A stretch of 29,163 bases of DNA from a virus. Both the position numbers and the translations under genes were made by a program. The notes under the pieces were generated by a model, which was given only the letters and a program-made list of their open reading frames with translations, was not told the origin of the DNA and searched no databases. This document shows, piece by piece, positions 19,753 to 26,235 of this stretch; within the stretch, counting starts at the first letter, position 1, and every line of letters begins with the position of its first letter. The stretch lies in the IMG/VR virus record IMGVR_UViG_3300027759_000318, positions 1 through 29,163 of that record; one strand, written 5' to 3'.

Positions 19753-19914
19753 TTCCTTTGTAGATTTCTTCACTATTTCTGATAGTTTTTCGGGAGTGAC
19801 GGAACGAAGTGCTTCAATTTCTTTTCTCAATCTTTCATTTTCTTTTTTAAGTTGATTAGTTCGTTCTATAATTTGTTTGGTTTCTTCTCTAAAACTATAC
19901 AACCAATCAATCAT
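19744..19914 (-). CDS. Coiled-coil protein, 56 aa
   Basis: MIDWLYSFREETKQIIERTN followed by a strong heptad region (QLKKENERLRKEIEALRSV) and EKLSEIVKKSTKEDT. It looks like a leucine-zipper dimer. Coupled to the upstream gene by ATGA; its DT-stop is supplied by the cassette. Function unknown. Confidence 0.75.
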   Translation of the reverse strand: MIDWLYSFREETKQIIERTNQLKKENERLRKEIEALRSVTPEKLSEIVKKSTKEDT

Positions 19915-20078
19915 CGTTCAGCAACCACCTCAAAATCATTCATAGAAATACTCCTTTTACTTTTAGCAAGAATGCCTTGATTTGGAAAATAAGGAACTGC
20001 TTGGAGTTCGTAATGGGGCATCTTTTGTTCGTAAAGTTTGTAAAGGTTTCCGTCTTTCTTATATCTAAAAATCGTCAT
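19911..20078 (-). CDS. Small basic protein, 55 aa
   Basis: MTIFRYKKDGNLYKLYEQKM, then HYELQAVPYFPNQGILAKSK, ending FEVVAER. Beta-rich. The KDG.LYKLY.Q pattern is a small-domain style I have seen in other phages. ATGA-coupled downstream. First gene after TATGAT at 20100-20105. Confidence 0.72.
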   Translation of the reverse strand: MTIFRYKKDGNLYKLYEQKMPHYELQAVPYFPNQGILAKSKRSISMNDFEVVAER

Positions 20079-20099
20079 TTGTTTTTTATCTATAAAAGT

Positions 20100-20156
20100 A
20101 TCATAACAGAAAAAGCAACTGTTTTCAAGTGCTCTTGTGCCGGTTCTTCAAGTGTC
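20100..20156 (-). promoter_or_regulatory. Cassette variant with weak U-tract terminator and TATGAT
   Basis: GACACTTGAAGAACCGGCACA, then GCACTTG-AAAA-CAGTTGC with one mismatch and a TTTTT run, then TATGAT at 20100-20105. This belongs to the class without the DAL-stop frame. Confidence 0.7.
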
Positions 20157-20357
20157 CTACCTCGCATCCTTTTCAAGTTTCTCAATACAATCAGACCACC
20201 CACTAAAGTAGTCAAAATCATATTTGTTATTATCTTCTTTATGGTAATTTTTCAACCAGTCCTTTACGACATCCACAATCTCATTCGCAATCACATCACC
20301 AGATTGAACGGCATCGTGAGTATAATACCATTCTGTAAGTCGTTCGTGAAGTTTCAT
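20157..20357 (-). CDS. Small GW-type repeat-family protein, 66 aa
   Basis: MKLHERLTEWYYTHDAVQSG then NEIVDVVKDWLKNYHKEDNN and DYFSGWSDCIEKLEKDAR. It shares the pattern (I/V)VD.(V/I).(D/E)WL...Y..GW.(D/N)C...L with the C-termini of 20354-21160, 21570-21953 and 25918-26235. Function of this domain unknown. ATGA-coupled to the upstream gene. Confidence 0.8.
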   Translation of the reverse strand: MKLHERLTEWYYTHDAVQSGDVIANEIVDVVKDWLKNYHKEDNNKYDFDYFSGWSDCIEKLEKDAR

Positions 20358-21160
20358 TTCTTATTCCTCAACTTGGATTTGATTTTGGTGAGTGCGTCAT
20401 TATATCCATCTACAAGTAATTCAGTATCTACATTTTGAGAACCAGCAGCAGATTGTGGTTTGGGCAACCAGTTGGAAATCATACTCACAAGACCATCAAC
20501 AATTTCTTCGTCACTCTGTTCCATATCAAGATGATTTATCCACCAGTCTTCAATCAATCCCTCCAAAGTTTTCCCCAACTCAAACTTCAAGAACTCTGGT
20601 GGGTTCTTTACCATCTCATCATAATTACTATCAATTTTTCTTTGAGTTTCTTTCCACTCTTCTGTTTGTTGGACTTTCTTGAATGCTTCTCGTAGATTTT
20701 CTTCTATTTTATCTGGTGTTTGTGGTTTTAGATAATCTTCCACACTCTCATCAGGATGCTCCCTATGCCATTTCACACTCTCACGAACAACATCCCATTT
20801 TTGTTCTTTTTCTTTTGGTTGATATTCTTTTGCTGAGATTCTCAAGTGATGAAGAATACCTTTAGAACCGAATAGTTCAAACCATTCATTCCAAGTAGAA
20901 CATCCATTAGGAGGATTTCCTTCTATAATACAATTAATCATAGATGCTGCTGCTGCTTTGATTTTATTTGCATCATCCACTAACGATTGGTGTGCCTCAT
21001 AACCTTTTTTGAAGACAATCCAGAAAGGTTCTCCCATAGGATACTCACCATAAGCATCTTTATATGCCTCTTCTGCTGGTGATTTTGTTTCTTCAAGTTT
21101 TTGTAGTTTCATTTGAAGGAGAGCAATATCTTCTTTGAGTTGTTGAATGGTTTCAGTCAT
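20354..21160 (-). CDS. Helical multi-part protein with C-terminal GW-type domain, 268 aa
   Basis: Starts at ATG 21160 (MTETIQQLKEDIALLQMKLQ), with GGAGGAACGG upstream; the frame to 21175 is the ribosome-site region. N-terminal coiled coil (5-35), a central Trp-rich helical part (EGNPPNGCSTWNEWFELFGS, about 85-105), a charged middle and a C-terminal domain EDWWINHLDMEQSDEEIVDG through LPKP and YNDALTKIKSKLRNKK. The N-terminal FWIVFKKGYEAHQS resembles small phage hypotheticals. Function unknown. Confidence 0.8.
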   Translation of the reverse strand: MTETIQQLKEDIALLQMKLQKLEETKSPAEEAYKDAYGEYPMGEPFWIVFKKGYEAHQSLVDDANKIKAAAASMINCIIEGNPPNGCSTWNEWFELFGSKGILHHLRISAKEYQPKEKEQKWDVVRESVKWHREHPDESVEDYLKPQTPDKIEENLREAFKKVQQTEEWKETQRKIDSNYDEMVKNPPEFLKFELGKTLEGLIEDWWINHLDMEQSDEEIVDGLVSMISNWLPKPQSAAGSQNVDTELLVDGYNDALTKIKSKLRNKK

Positions 21161-21338
21161 TTTCCGTTCCTCCATAATACTTTTGTGCGTTGTAAGTATT
21201 CCACATTATAATCTTCTCAAAACATTCTCCCAGACTATAACAGTATCCAACATATTCATCAATATGTTCGGGACCAGTATAGAGTTCCCACCGATAATCA
21301 CCAGTTCCACTGATGTCTTGTGTGATTTCAATTCTCAT
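21153..21338 (-). CDS. Small protein, 61 aa
   Basis: MRIEITQDISGTGDYRWELY then YVGYCYSLGECFEKIIMWNT, ending YGGTEND. A beta-hairpin followed by a helix. It overlaps the next gene by eight bases (AATGACTGA) and the previous one by eleven. Function unknown. Confidence 0.78.
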   Translation of the reverse strand: MRIEITQDISGTGDYRWELYTGPEHIDEYVGYCYSLGECFEKIIMWNTYNAQKYYGGTEND

Positions 21339-21573
21339 TTACTTCCTTCTCCATTTTAGCACATCGTCCCATCATAAAACCAGAATAAAAACTCGCATAT
21401 ACCCATTTTCTCATTAGGTCTTCACGGGTCTTTGGGTCTTCAACGGCACAATCTCCATAAAAGTATTCGTTTTTGAAAGAATATTCAGTATGATTGGAAT
21501 AAAACCATTCGTTGAAGAATGTTTCAATCTCATCAACAAACTCCCAGTCATTTATTGGGTATTGTTTAGTCAT
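21328..21573 (-). CDS. Aromatic acidic protein, 81 aa
   Basis: MTKQYPINDWEFVDEIETFF then EWFYSNHTEYSFKNEYFYGD, ending MMGRCAKMEKEVNEN. The C-terminal helix with SGFMMGRCAKMEKEV vaguely echoes the GW-type domain of its neighbours (G...C...L/M.....N). Coupled on both sides. Function unknown. Confidence 0.77.
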   Translation of the reverse strand: MTKQYPINDWEFVDEIETFFNEWFYSNHTEYSFKNEYFYGDCAVEDPKTREDLMRKWVYASFYSGFMMGRCAKMEKEVNEN

Positions 21574-21953
21574 TTGAGGTTCTCTTTTAGATGTTGAAGA
21601 CAGTCATTCCAACCAGCATTATACTCGTCGTCTCCAAGGACTAAGTAATCAGGCAACCATTCTTCAATCATATCTACAAGTTTATCACAAGTTGGGTCAT
21701 ATGTATCATACTTCCATTCGTAGATAACATCATGAAGAGTTTCTGGTTTTGGTTCTTCTACTCTCTTATACTTCACACCCATAATGGTTGCGGTGTCTCC
21801 TTCTATGAGAACTTTTGAGATGTCGGTTTCAGTCATTTGTGATTTTAGATAAGGGCAATGTTCAGGTTCAAAACAACCACTTTGAGTGGCATTAGTTTTT
21901 ACATCATTGGGAGCATAACACCAACCGCAGTCCCAGTATTTACAGGAATTCAT
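21570..21953 (-). CDS. Cys-rich N-terminus fused to GW-type domain, 127 aa
   Basis: Starts MNSCKYWDCGWCYAPNDVKT and continues SGCFEPEHCPYLKSQ, a six-Cys/His zinc-binding-type module (residues 4-35). Then MTETDISKVLIEGDTATIMG and VKYKRVEEPKPETLHDVIYE, and finally the GW-type domain DMIEEWLPDY then YNAGWNDCLQHLKENLK. The internal MTETD reads like the start of a separate gene, so this is probably a fusion of two formerly separate genes. ATGA-coupled at 21950-21953. Confidence 0.8.
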   Translation of the reverse strand: MNSCKYWDCGWCYAPNDVKTNATQSGCFEPEHCPYLKSQMTETDISKVLIEGDTATIMGVKYKRVEEPKPETLHDVIYEWKYDTYDPTCDKLVDMIEEWLPDYLVLGDDEYNAGWNDCLQHLKENLK

Positions 21954-22135
21954 AAGTCCCAAGGTTGTTGAGGGTCTTGTTCCCAAAGTTGTTTATATGT
22001 AATCCACCTTTCTACACCAGTTTCCTGTTGTGCCGTCCAGTGATTCCCATACTCATCAACAGAATCCAAATAATGAATACCTGTCTTGGGGCAGATTACT
22101 CGTGATACTTGTGTGAATTTTAGTTTGTTAGTCAT
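21950..22135 (-). CDS. Small Trp-rich protein, 61 aa
   Basis: MTNKLKFTQVSRVICPKTGI then HYLDSVDEYGNHWTAQQETG, ending LWEQDPQQPWDL. Beta-rich small domain. Coupled downstream by ATGA, upstream gap three bases. Function unknown. Confidence 0.77.
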   Translation of the reverse strand: MTNKLKFTQVSRVICPKTGIHYLDSVDEYGNHWTAQQETGVERWITYKQLWEQDPQQPWDL

Positions 22136-22138
22136 AAG

Positions 22139-22327
22139 TCAAGGTCTCATCCAAGTGTAATCAGAATAACTTCCTTCCTTACATCCATCATAAAACCCCT
22201 CTGAATAGATTGCTCGGGCAAACTTCAAGAGTTGTTCTTCCCCACACTCCCAGTAATTTTCTTTCTCACCTGTGAAGTCATCAAATCCACAGGTTTTAGC
22301 AAGTTCAAGGATTTGTTCGTTAGTCAT
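22139..22327 (-). CDS. Small conserved phage protein, 62 aa
   Basis: MTNEQILELAKTCGFDDFTG then YWECGEEQLLKFARAIYSEG, ending SDYTWMRP. This (M)T..QI.ELA...GF...G......E.LL.FAR.I...G arrangement is widely seen in phages as a hypothetical; I know no function. ATGA-coupled to the upstream KEL-type gene. Confidence 0.83.
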   Translation of the reverse strand: MTNEQILELAKTCGFDDFTGEKENYWECGEEQLLKFARAIYSEGFYDGCKEGSYSDYTWMRP

Positions 22328-22503
22328 TCTTTTACCTCAAATCCACCAATACCAATATCTACAAAGATAGAACCATCTACATCCTCAAAGAGTTGGAAGT
22401 AAAAATCACCTTCGTAAAAGTGATACTTATGCCCATCAGTGAGTTTTACTTCTTTATCTTGTGGAAACTCTTTGAGTTTCTCAATCCATTCAGCAACAGT
22501 CAT
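22324..22503 (-). CDS. Small KEL-type protein, 59 aa
   Basis: MTVAEWIEKLKEFPQDKEVK then LTDGHKYHFYEGDFYFQLFE and GFEVKE. The same helix-then-beta layout as 27468-27692 and 4724-4918 (WIEKLKEFP.D.EV versus LIEQLKKFPEDLEV). Coupled on both ends. Function unknown. Confidence 0.8.
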   Translation of the reverse strand: MTVAEWIEKLKEFPQDKEVKLTDGHKYHFYEGDFYFQLFEDVDGSIFVDIGIGGFEVKE

Positions 22504-22628
22504 TAGTAATCACCCTCCTCAACAGGAAATAGTTCATCATACTCTTCATCAGTCAGTGTGAGATACTGAACATCAGCATCTTGGTGTTCTTCGGCATACA
22601 CCAGTTGATAGTGAGCAAAATCACTCAA
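22503..22628 (-). CDS. Small acidic protein with TTG start, 41 aa
   Basis: From the TTG at 22628 the frame reads MSDFAHYQLVYAEEHQDADV and ends YDELFPVEEGDY. The stop overlaps the next ATG (TAATG), and the TTG overlaps the upstream stop as TTGA. No ATG lies in this frame. Tight packing supports it, but the start is not certain. Confidence 0.5.
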   Translation of the reverse strand: MSDFAHYQLVYAEEHQDADVQYLTLTDEEYDELFPVEEGDY

Positions 22629-22948
22629 AGTCCCAAAAGGTCTCGTTGTTCTTTTGTAAATGTAGCAATCAGTTCTTTGCGTTTTTCTTTTTTGATGCGT
22701 TCTTGTTCTTGCTCTTCCAACTTCTTATTAAAGACACTCATCATACTTTCAAAATTATAATCACCTTTATCCCAAGTGCTTTCACCTGATTGAGTAATGA
22801 TTACTTCTTCTGTGTTATAATTACCGGTATATACTTCACTAAAGGAAATTACATAATCACCATCCTCATCTTCACAAACCTTGTAAGACATATCAAGTTT
22901 GGTTGCTGTGGTGAGAAGTTGAAGAAGTTCAGTTGCTTGAATAGTCAT
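22625..22948 (-). CDS. Acidic protein with charged C-terminal helix, 107 aa
   Basis: MTIQATELLQLLTTATKLDM, a beta region YVISFSEVYTGNYNTEEVII, and a long charged helix KKLEEQEQERIKKEKRKEL ending EQRDLLGL. First gene after TATAAT at 22974-22979, with AAAGGAAC leader. Function unknown. Confidence 0.8.
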   Translation of the reverse strand: MTIQATELLQLLTTATKLDMSYKVCEDEDGDYVISFSEVYTGNYNTEEVIITQSGESTWDKGDYNFESMMSVFNKKLEEQEQERIKKEKRKELIATFTKEQRDLLGL

Positions 22949-22973
22949 TTAGAGTTCCTTTGTGTATGAATGT

Positions 22974-23029
22974 ATTATAAGGCATCTGGTGCCTCTGTGG
23001 AGGGGTCTTGTGCCAGTTCATCAGGTGTC
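22974..23029 (-). promoter_or_regulatory. Terminator-promoter cassette, complete copy
   Basis: Begins within the stop of the 23021-23701 gene (GAC ACC TGA). Frame TPDELAQDPSTEAPDAL-stop is open. TATAAT at 22974-22979 is followed by ACATTCATACACAAAGGAAC, the same leader as at 25000. Confidence 0.8.
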
Positions 23030-23701
23030 TTTACCACACTCTAGACCAAGAATGAAGCAGTCCTGTGGATTGTGAATAAACATATTCAACTTCATCTTTC
23101 CAATTCGTCTTTTTTCAGTATATCCAGGTGGGATTTCTCCAAACCAACCATTTTTCCGTGCTTGACCTAAAGAAGGAAACAATCCCATCTCAACAGCAAT
23201 ATTTTCCATCTTCCAATGCGGTTGGATTTCTATACTGTCTTCTGGGTCAAAGTCCCACCAATCCCGTTGAGGCAAGTCAAATACCCCCTTTTTTACGAAC
23301 GAATACTCAAATTTCATAGTTTTTAATGAGGATGCAGAAGAGGAAAAGTAATCACTATCTACAATGTATCTAATATCTTCTGCAGTATTAGAAATCATAT
23401 CCTCTGTGAGAAATTTTGGTATATCTACTACCAAATCAAACTCAGCAAATGTATTATATTCTGAACCGTGTTTATACCAACCACACCCAAAATATTTTTC
23501 TATTTTTGCTACCTTTATTTCACTTATAGTATCAAACCAAGCACCAATAAGATAATGTATAGCATCGTGTTCGCACCAGGATAAAATAGCATCATTAACA
23601 GATATTCTGGAACAAATATTTTCTTTACTCATTTGTAGATGTAGTTGTTCCCTTGTTATTTTATTCGGCAACATACTCACATAATTTTGAAGGTCACTCA
23701 T
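23021..23701 (-). CDS. Unknown protein, 226 aa
   Basis: Starts MSDLQNYVSMLPNKITREQL. The middle has AWFDTISEIKVAKIEKYFGC and GWYKHGSEYNTFAEFDLVVD. The C-terminus has VEMGLFPSLGQARKNGWFGE and IPPGYTEKRRIGKMKLNMFI, in which SLGQARKNGW followed by IP.G...RRIGK looks like a small RNA-binding or S4-like element; I cannot place it in a family. Ends KDT, with the stop supplied by the cassette. Single-gene unit. Confidence 0.8.
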   Translation of the reverse strand: MSDLQNYVSMLPNKITREQLHLQMSKENICSRISVNDAILSWCEHDAIHYLIGAWFDTISEIKVAKIEKYFGCGWYKHGSEYNTFAEFDLVVDIPKFLTEDMISNTAEDIRYIVDSDYFSSSASSLKTMKFEYSFVKKGVFDLPQRDWWDFDPEDSIEIQPHWKMENIAVEMGLFPSLGQARKNGWFGEIPPGYTEKRRIGKMKLNMFIHNPQDCFILGLECGKDT

Positions 23702-23722
23702 AAGTTTATGTGCTAAAAAAAA

Positions 23723-23777
23723 ATTCTATCACAAAAAGGACACTCAAAGGTGCCTCTGTGCCAGTTTCTCAAGTGTC
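23723..23777 (-). promoter_or_regulatory. Cassette variant with TAGAAT box
   Basis: ACTTGAGAAACTGGCACAG, a GC-rich imperfect stem with a TTTTT run, then TGATAGAAT (hexamer 23723-23728) before the 226-residue gene. Confidence 0.6.
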
Positions 23778-23827
23778 CTACAGACCCAAGAGTTTTTTAT
23801 CTGAGGTTCATGTCGGGGTGGGTTACT
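23778..23827. other. Short intergenic stretch
   Basis: Nothing recognisable beyond the cassette edge; the sequence is visibly more GC-rich, as is the gene that follows. Confidence 0.4.
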
Positions 23828-24088
23828 CTACTGGGAAAGGGGTTTGTTGATACGATTTAGGAAAGAATGGACCACAGACCAAAAGGTCCTGATTTGCATA
23901 TCACAGTAGGAAACACCGAGTGTTCGGGATCCTTTCGTAAGCACCATCTCTGTTGCCTCATCCGTACTCCAGTTTAGACCATGGTAGTCCTGTTTGTACC
24001 AGCTATCCATCCACTTCAGGGCTTCCGACTCGGAATCGAAATCGAGATTAGCAACACTGCGGCAGGTAATTTCTAGTTTGTATGTCAT
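23828..24088 (-). CDS. MTY-type small protein, 86 aa
   Basis: MTYKLEITCRSVANLDFDSE, then ALKWMDSWYKQDYHGLNWST and a C-terminal extension ending LNRINKPLSQ. The first ~45 residues match the 53-residue protein at 27225-27386 (MTY..(K/E)I..T....LDF...EA..WM....D..G..WS). The start at 24088 is fixed by ATGA overlap. Function unknown. Confidence 0.78.
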   Translation of the reverse strand: MTYKLEITCRSVANLDFDSESEALKWMDSWYKQDYHGLNWSTDEATEMVLTKGSRTLGVSYCDMQIRTFWSVVHSFLNRINKPLSQ

Positions 24089-24207
24089 TGGAGATGGGGG
24101 GAGGATCCAAATTTTGCGACTACTAGGTAACCTATGATAATGTTCCCCCAGAAGAAGGTTGAGACAACACATAGAGTAATTACTATGTCGCGTAGAGGTT
24201 TCATCAT
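24085..24207 (-). CDS. Single-span membrane peptide, 40 aa
   Basis: MMKPLRDIVITLCVVSTFFW then GNIIIGYLVVAKFGSSPHLQ. One long or two short membrane segments with a positive N-terminus. ATGA-coupled to both neighbours, which makes it very likely real. Function unknown. Confidence 0.7.
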   Translation of the reverse strand: MMKPLRDIVITLCVVSTFFWGNIIIGYLVVAKFGSSPHLQ

Positions 24208-24758
24208 TTTCCTTTCAGAGCATGAAGGACTTTGGCAATCTGTTCCTCAGTGAGGTCTTTAAGTGCTTCGGTTGCTTTCTTTACTACGTCGTCGCTAGGA
24301 GTATCAAAGGTGTCTTTGGTTGTGATTTCATAGGCACCTTCTCCGTAGATTTCTGTGACATGGAGTGTATAACTTGGGTTTGTCCCATCTTTTTGAAAAG
24401 AGCAATGTGCATTTCCTGGAACACCCCAGTATCCTGCTCTTGTTGACACAATATTATGCCCAATTGCCGCCACTCCATCACTCCACTTAACATAACACCT
24501 CTGACCCTCAAAGTCCTCAAGATTGATGTTAGGATGTTGCTGTGCGATTCCGGTCATAGGGTTTTTGAGTTGGATTGATTTGATTTGGGGTTTAGACATT
24601 CCTTTCCCGGTTTTGGTAAACTGCCATCCAGATACCATATAGCAGTAGGTAGCGGAGTGACTCTTAAGAAACTCAAGTTCACCAGAAAGAGTTTCGGTGT
24701 TGTCGAGAGTGAGGATAACCTGTTTCCCAAGATACTTAGCCAGGTTGATTTCAGTCAT
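24204..24758 (-). CDS. Unknown protein with small-barrel N-terminus, 184 aa
   Basis: MTEINLAKYLGKQVILTLDN followed by ETLSGELEFLKSHSATYCYM and WQFTKTGKGMSKPQIKSIQL looks like an SH3/LSm-like small barrel (residues ~5-67). A second beta-rich region follows with RCYVKWSDGVAAIGH and GAYEITTKDTFD, then a C-terminal helix EEQIAKVLHALKGK. LSm-type RNA binding is a guess from strand pattern. GGAAAATGA junction to the next gene. Confidence 0.78.
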   Translation of the reverse strand: MTEINLAKYLGKQVILTLDNTETLSGELEFLKSHSATYCYMVSGWQFTKTGKGMSKPQIKSIQLKNPMTGIAQQHPNINLEDFEGQRCYVKWSDGVAAIGHNIVSTRAGYWGVPGNAHCSFQKDGTNPSYTLHVTEIYGEGAYEITTKDTFDTPSDDVVKKATEALKDLTEEQIAKVLHALKGK

Positions 24759-24973
24759 AATGTCTTTGTGTGTATGAGTGTATTTGTAATTTGGTCTAAA
24801 TTATATCTGTGCTTAAGGAGATTGTGATGTCTTTTGTGTATTTCATCATCAACGGATATCTTCTTAACACCTGATTTACTAACCTCCTCAAGAACTTCAA
24901 CGATAAGTTTGTTAATAGTGTGCTCACAAAACTTAATAGTTTCTATGCAAGATTGCCTATCACTATTTGTCAT
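24755..24973 (-). CDS. His-rich helical protein, 72 aa
   Basis: MTNSDRQSCIETIKFCEHTI then KLIVEVLEEVSKSGVKKISV and KRHHNLLKHRYNLDQITNTL. Two Cys and several His. ATGA-coupled downstream. First gene after TATAAT at 25000-25005, with GGAACCCTCCT before the ATG. Function unknown. Confidence 0.78.
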   Translation of the reverse strand: MTNSDRQSCIETIKFCEHTINKLIVEVLEEVSKSGVKKISVDDEIHKRHHNLLKHRYNLDQITNTLIHTKTL

Positions 24974-24999
24974 AGGAGGGTTCCTTTGTGTATGAATGT

Positions 25000-25055
25000 A
25001 TTATAAGGCATCTGGTGCCCCTGTGGAGTGGTCTTGTGCCAGTTCGTCAAGTGTC
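25000..25055 (-). promoter_or_regulatory. Terminator-promoter cassette overlapping a gene end
   Basis: Complete cassette with TATAAT at 25000-25005. The upstream 51-residue gene reads through the whole cassette and stops within the -10 box. Confidence 0.8.
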
Positions 25056-25156
25056 CTCTGTTCTTCAAGGATTGTTTCAAAAATCATTCTGGTGTAGGTT
25101 TCTGTTGCTCCCGACTGTCTTGCTAATCTTATAATGTCTTTATCTTTATAAGTCAT
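25001..25156 (-). CDS. Small protein ending in the cassette-encoded tail, 51 aa
   Basis: MTYKDKDIIRLARQSGATET, a helical part ETYTRMIFETILEEQ, and the tail TLDELAQDHSTGAPDAL. The last 17 residues correspond to the dispersed cassette. The ATG overlaps the previous gene by eleven bases. The first part resembles the ILELAKTCGF region of the 22139-22327 protein. The tail may be functional or passive. Confidence 0.68.
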   Translation of the reverse strand: MTYKDKDIIRLARQSGATETYTRMIFETILEEQRTLDELAQDHSTGAPDAL

Positions 25157-25502
25157 CCACATAAACCTCAAAGATAATTTTATTACGCATAATACTCATT
25201 ATATCCCTTTCCATACTCATACTCGCAACCTGTGCTTTTCCTTGTTGGATTTTATCTGCTACTTGTTGAAAAGATACTTTCAAGTCATCACGGTCATAAG
25301 TTTTGTGTATTGGAAGTTTTGTAATACCTGTGTTTGATGTTGATACAGGTAGATTTGTGCAATTAGTTGTAATTGAAATATTAGTTGAAGTTAGTTTTTT
25401 TAGTTCCTCAAAAAATTCAGGTGTAAGTTCATACTCCACTTTCTTTAGTTTCTCTTTCTTTCCGTAGATTTCATTATATTTGTCTATAAGAGGATTAGTC
25501 AT
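25146..25502 (-). CDS. MTNPLI-family protein A, 118 aa
   Basis: MTNPLIDKYNEIYGKKEKLK, a Thr/Asn/Ser-rich middle (TSTNISITTNCTNLPVSTSN) and a C-terminal helix QVADKIQQGKAQVASMSMER ending FEVYVDDL. The N-terminus is nearly the same as the upstream gene (MTNNPLIEKYNELY), so the two arose by tandem duplication. Overlap of eight bases. Function unknown. Confidence 0.8.
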   Translation of the reverse strand: MTNPLIDKYNEIYGKKEKLKKVEYELTPEFFEELKKLTSTNISITTNCTNLPVSTSNTGITKLPIHKTYDRDDLKVSFQQVADKIQQGKAQVASMSMERDIMSIMRNKIIFEVYVDDL

Positions 25503-25791
25503 AATGCCTAAACACCTGAATAGTAATCATTTGCCCCTCATCATACTTTACAAATGAATTATAGTCAATCTTGGTAGATGGTTCCATAATTTCCCATATA
25601 GGGATGGGATGTGCTCTTTTATAATTATCTTTCGTCTCATAACTAATATGAGATGCTTTGCCTGTTTTGAGGTCTTCTACCATCCTCTCAAGTGTGCGAA
25701 TAAGACAGACATCTTCATATCGCAGATGACTATATGGATTTTTTGGAGGGTAGAGTTCATTATATTTTTCAATTAGAGGATTATTAGTCAT
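25495..25791 (-). CDS. MTNPLI-family protein B, 98 aa
   Basis: MTNNPLIEKYNELYPPKNPY, then LIRTLERMVEDLKTGKASHI and C-terminal strands ITIQVFRHYD. Parallels protein A in order: conserved N-terminus, helix with L..GKA, and a terminal strand. Function unknown. Confidence 0.8.
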   Translation of the reverse strand: MTNNPLIEKYNELYPPKNPYSHLRYEDVCLIRTLERMVEDLKTGKASHISYETKDNYKRAHPIPIWEIMEPSTKIDYNSFVKYDEGQMITIQVFRHYD

Positions 25792-25921
25792 CGTTCATCA
25801 CTTCCTCACTAACTGGTGTTTCCATAGGTTCAATAAGTAAAACAGTTGCATCGGGGGATGTTTCTGCAGTCAAAAGAGGTTCCCATTTTTTTATAAGTTT
25901 GTGAGTTTCTTCTTCAGTCAT
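25784..25921 (-). CDS. Small acidic protein, 45 aa
   Basis: MTEEETHKLIKKWEPLLTAE then TSPDATVLLIEPMETPVSEE, ending VMNDD. Coupled to both neighbours (ATGA at 25918-25921, eight-base overlap downstream). Function unknown. Confidence 0.7.
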   Translation of the reverse strand: MTEEETHKLIKKWEPLLTAETSPDATVLLIEPMETPVSEEVMNDD

Positions 25922-26235
25922 TTGATATTCTCTCGCAGATATTTCAAACAAGCATTCCAACCCAGTTGGAATTCTTCTCCATCGTGAGAGTCATCATTAG
26001 GCATCCATTTCTCAACAACATTACATATCCACTCTTTTTGTCCGTTATTAAACATATATCCATTAGTGAAATAAGGAAGGTCAAGAGCATCATAAAGTGT
26101 CTGTGGTTTTGGGTCTTCCATTCGTTGATATTTTACTCCACCGATTTCAATAATATCAGTAGGTTGTTGATTAGTCATTCGTTGGTATTTTACTCCACCG
26201 ATTTCAATAATATCAGTAAGTTGTTGATTAGTCAT
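25918..26235 (-). CDS. GW-type protein with tandemly duplicated start, 105 aa (or 86 aa)
   Basis: The first 19 codons, MTNQQLTDIIEIGGVKYQR, are followed at once by a near-copy MTNQQPTDIIEIGGVKYQR, so two equivalent ATGs exist (26235 and 26178). Then MEDPKPQTLYDALDLPYFTN and the GW-type domain VVEKWMPND then FQLGWNACLKYLRENIK. GGVKYQRMEDPKP.TL.D matches VKYKRVEEPKPETLHD in the 21570-21953 protein, which shows they are paralogues. Function unknown. Confidence 0.82.
   Translation of the reverse strand: MTNQQLTDIIEIGGVKYQRMTNQQPTDIIEIGGVKYQRMEDPKPQTLYDALDLPYFTNGYMFNNGQKEWICNVVEKWMPNDDSHDGEEFQLGWNACLKYLRENIK
26122..26235. repeat. 57-base direct tandem duplication across a start codon
   Basis: Units 26179-26235 and 26122-26178 differ at only two bases. 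Each holds an ATG and 18 codons in the same frame. Confidence 0.95.

Noticed and set aside
24284-24520. Minus-strand 78-codon frame within 24204-24758
   Set aside because: Contained within a longer coupled gene; no independent start signal.
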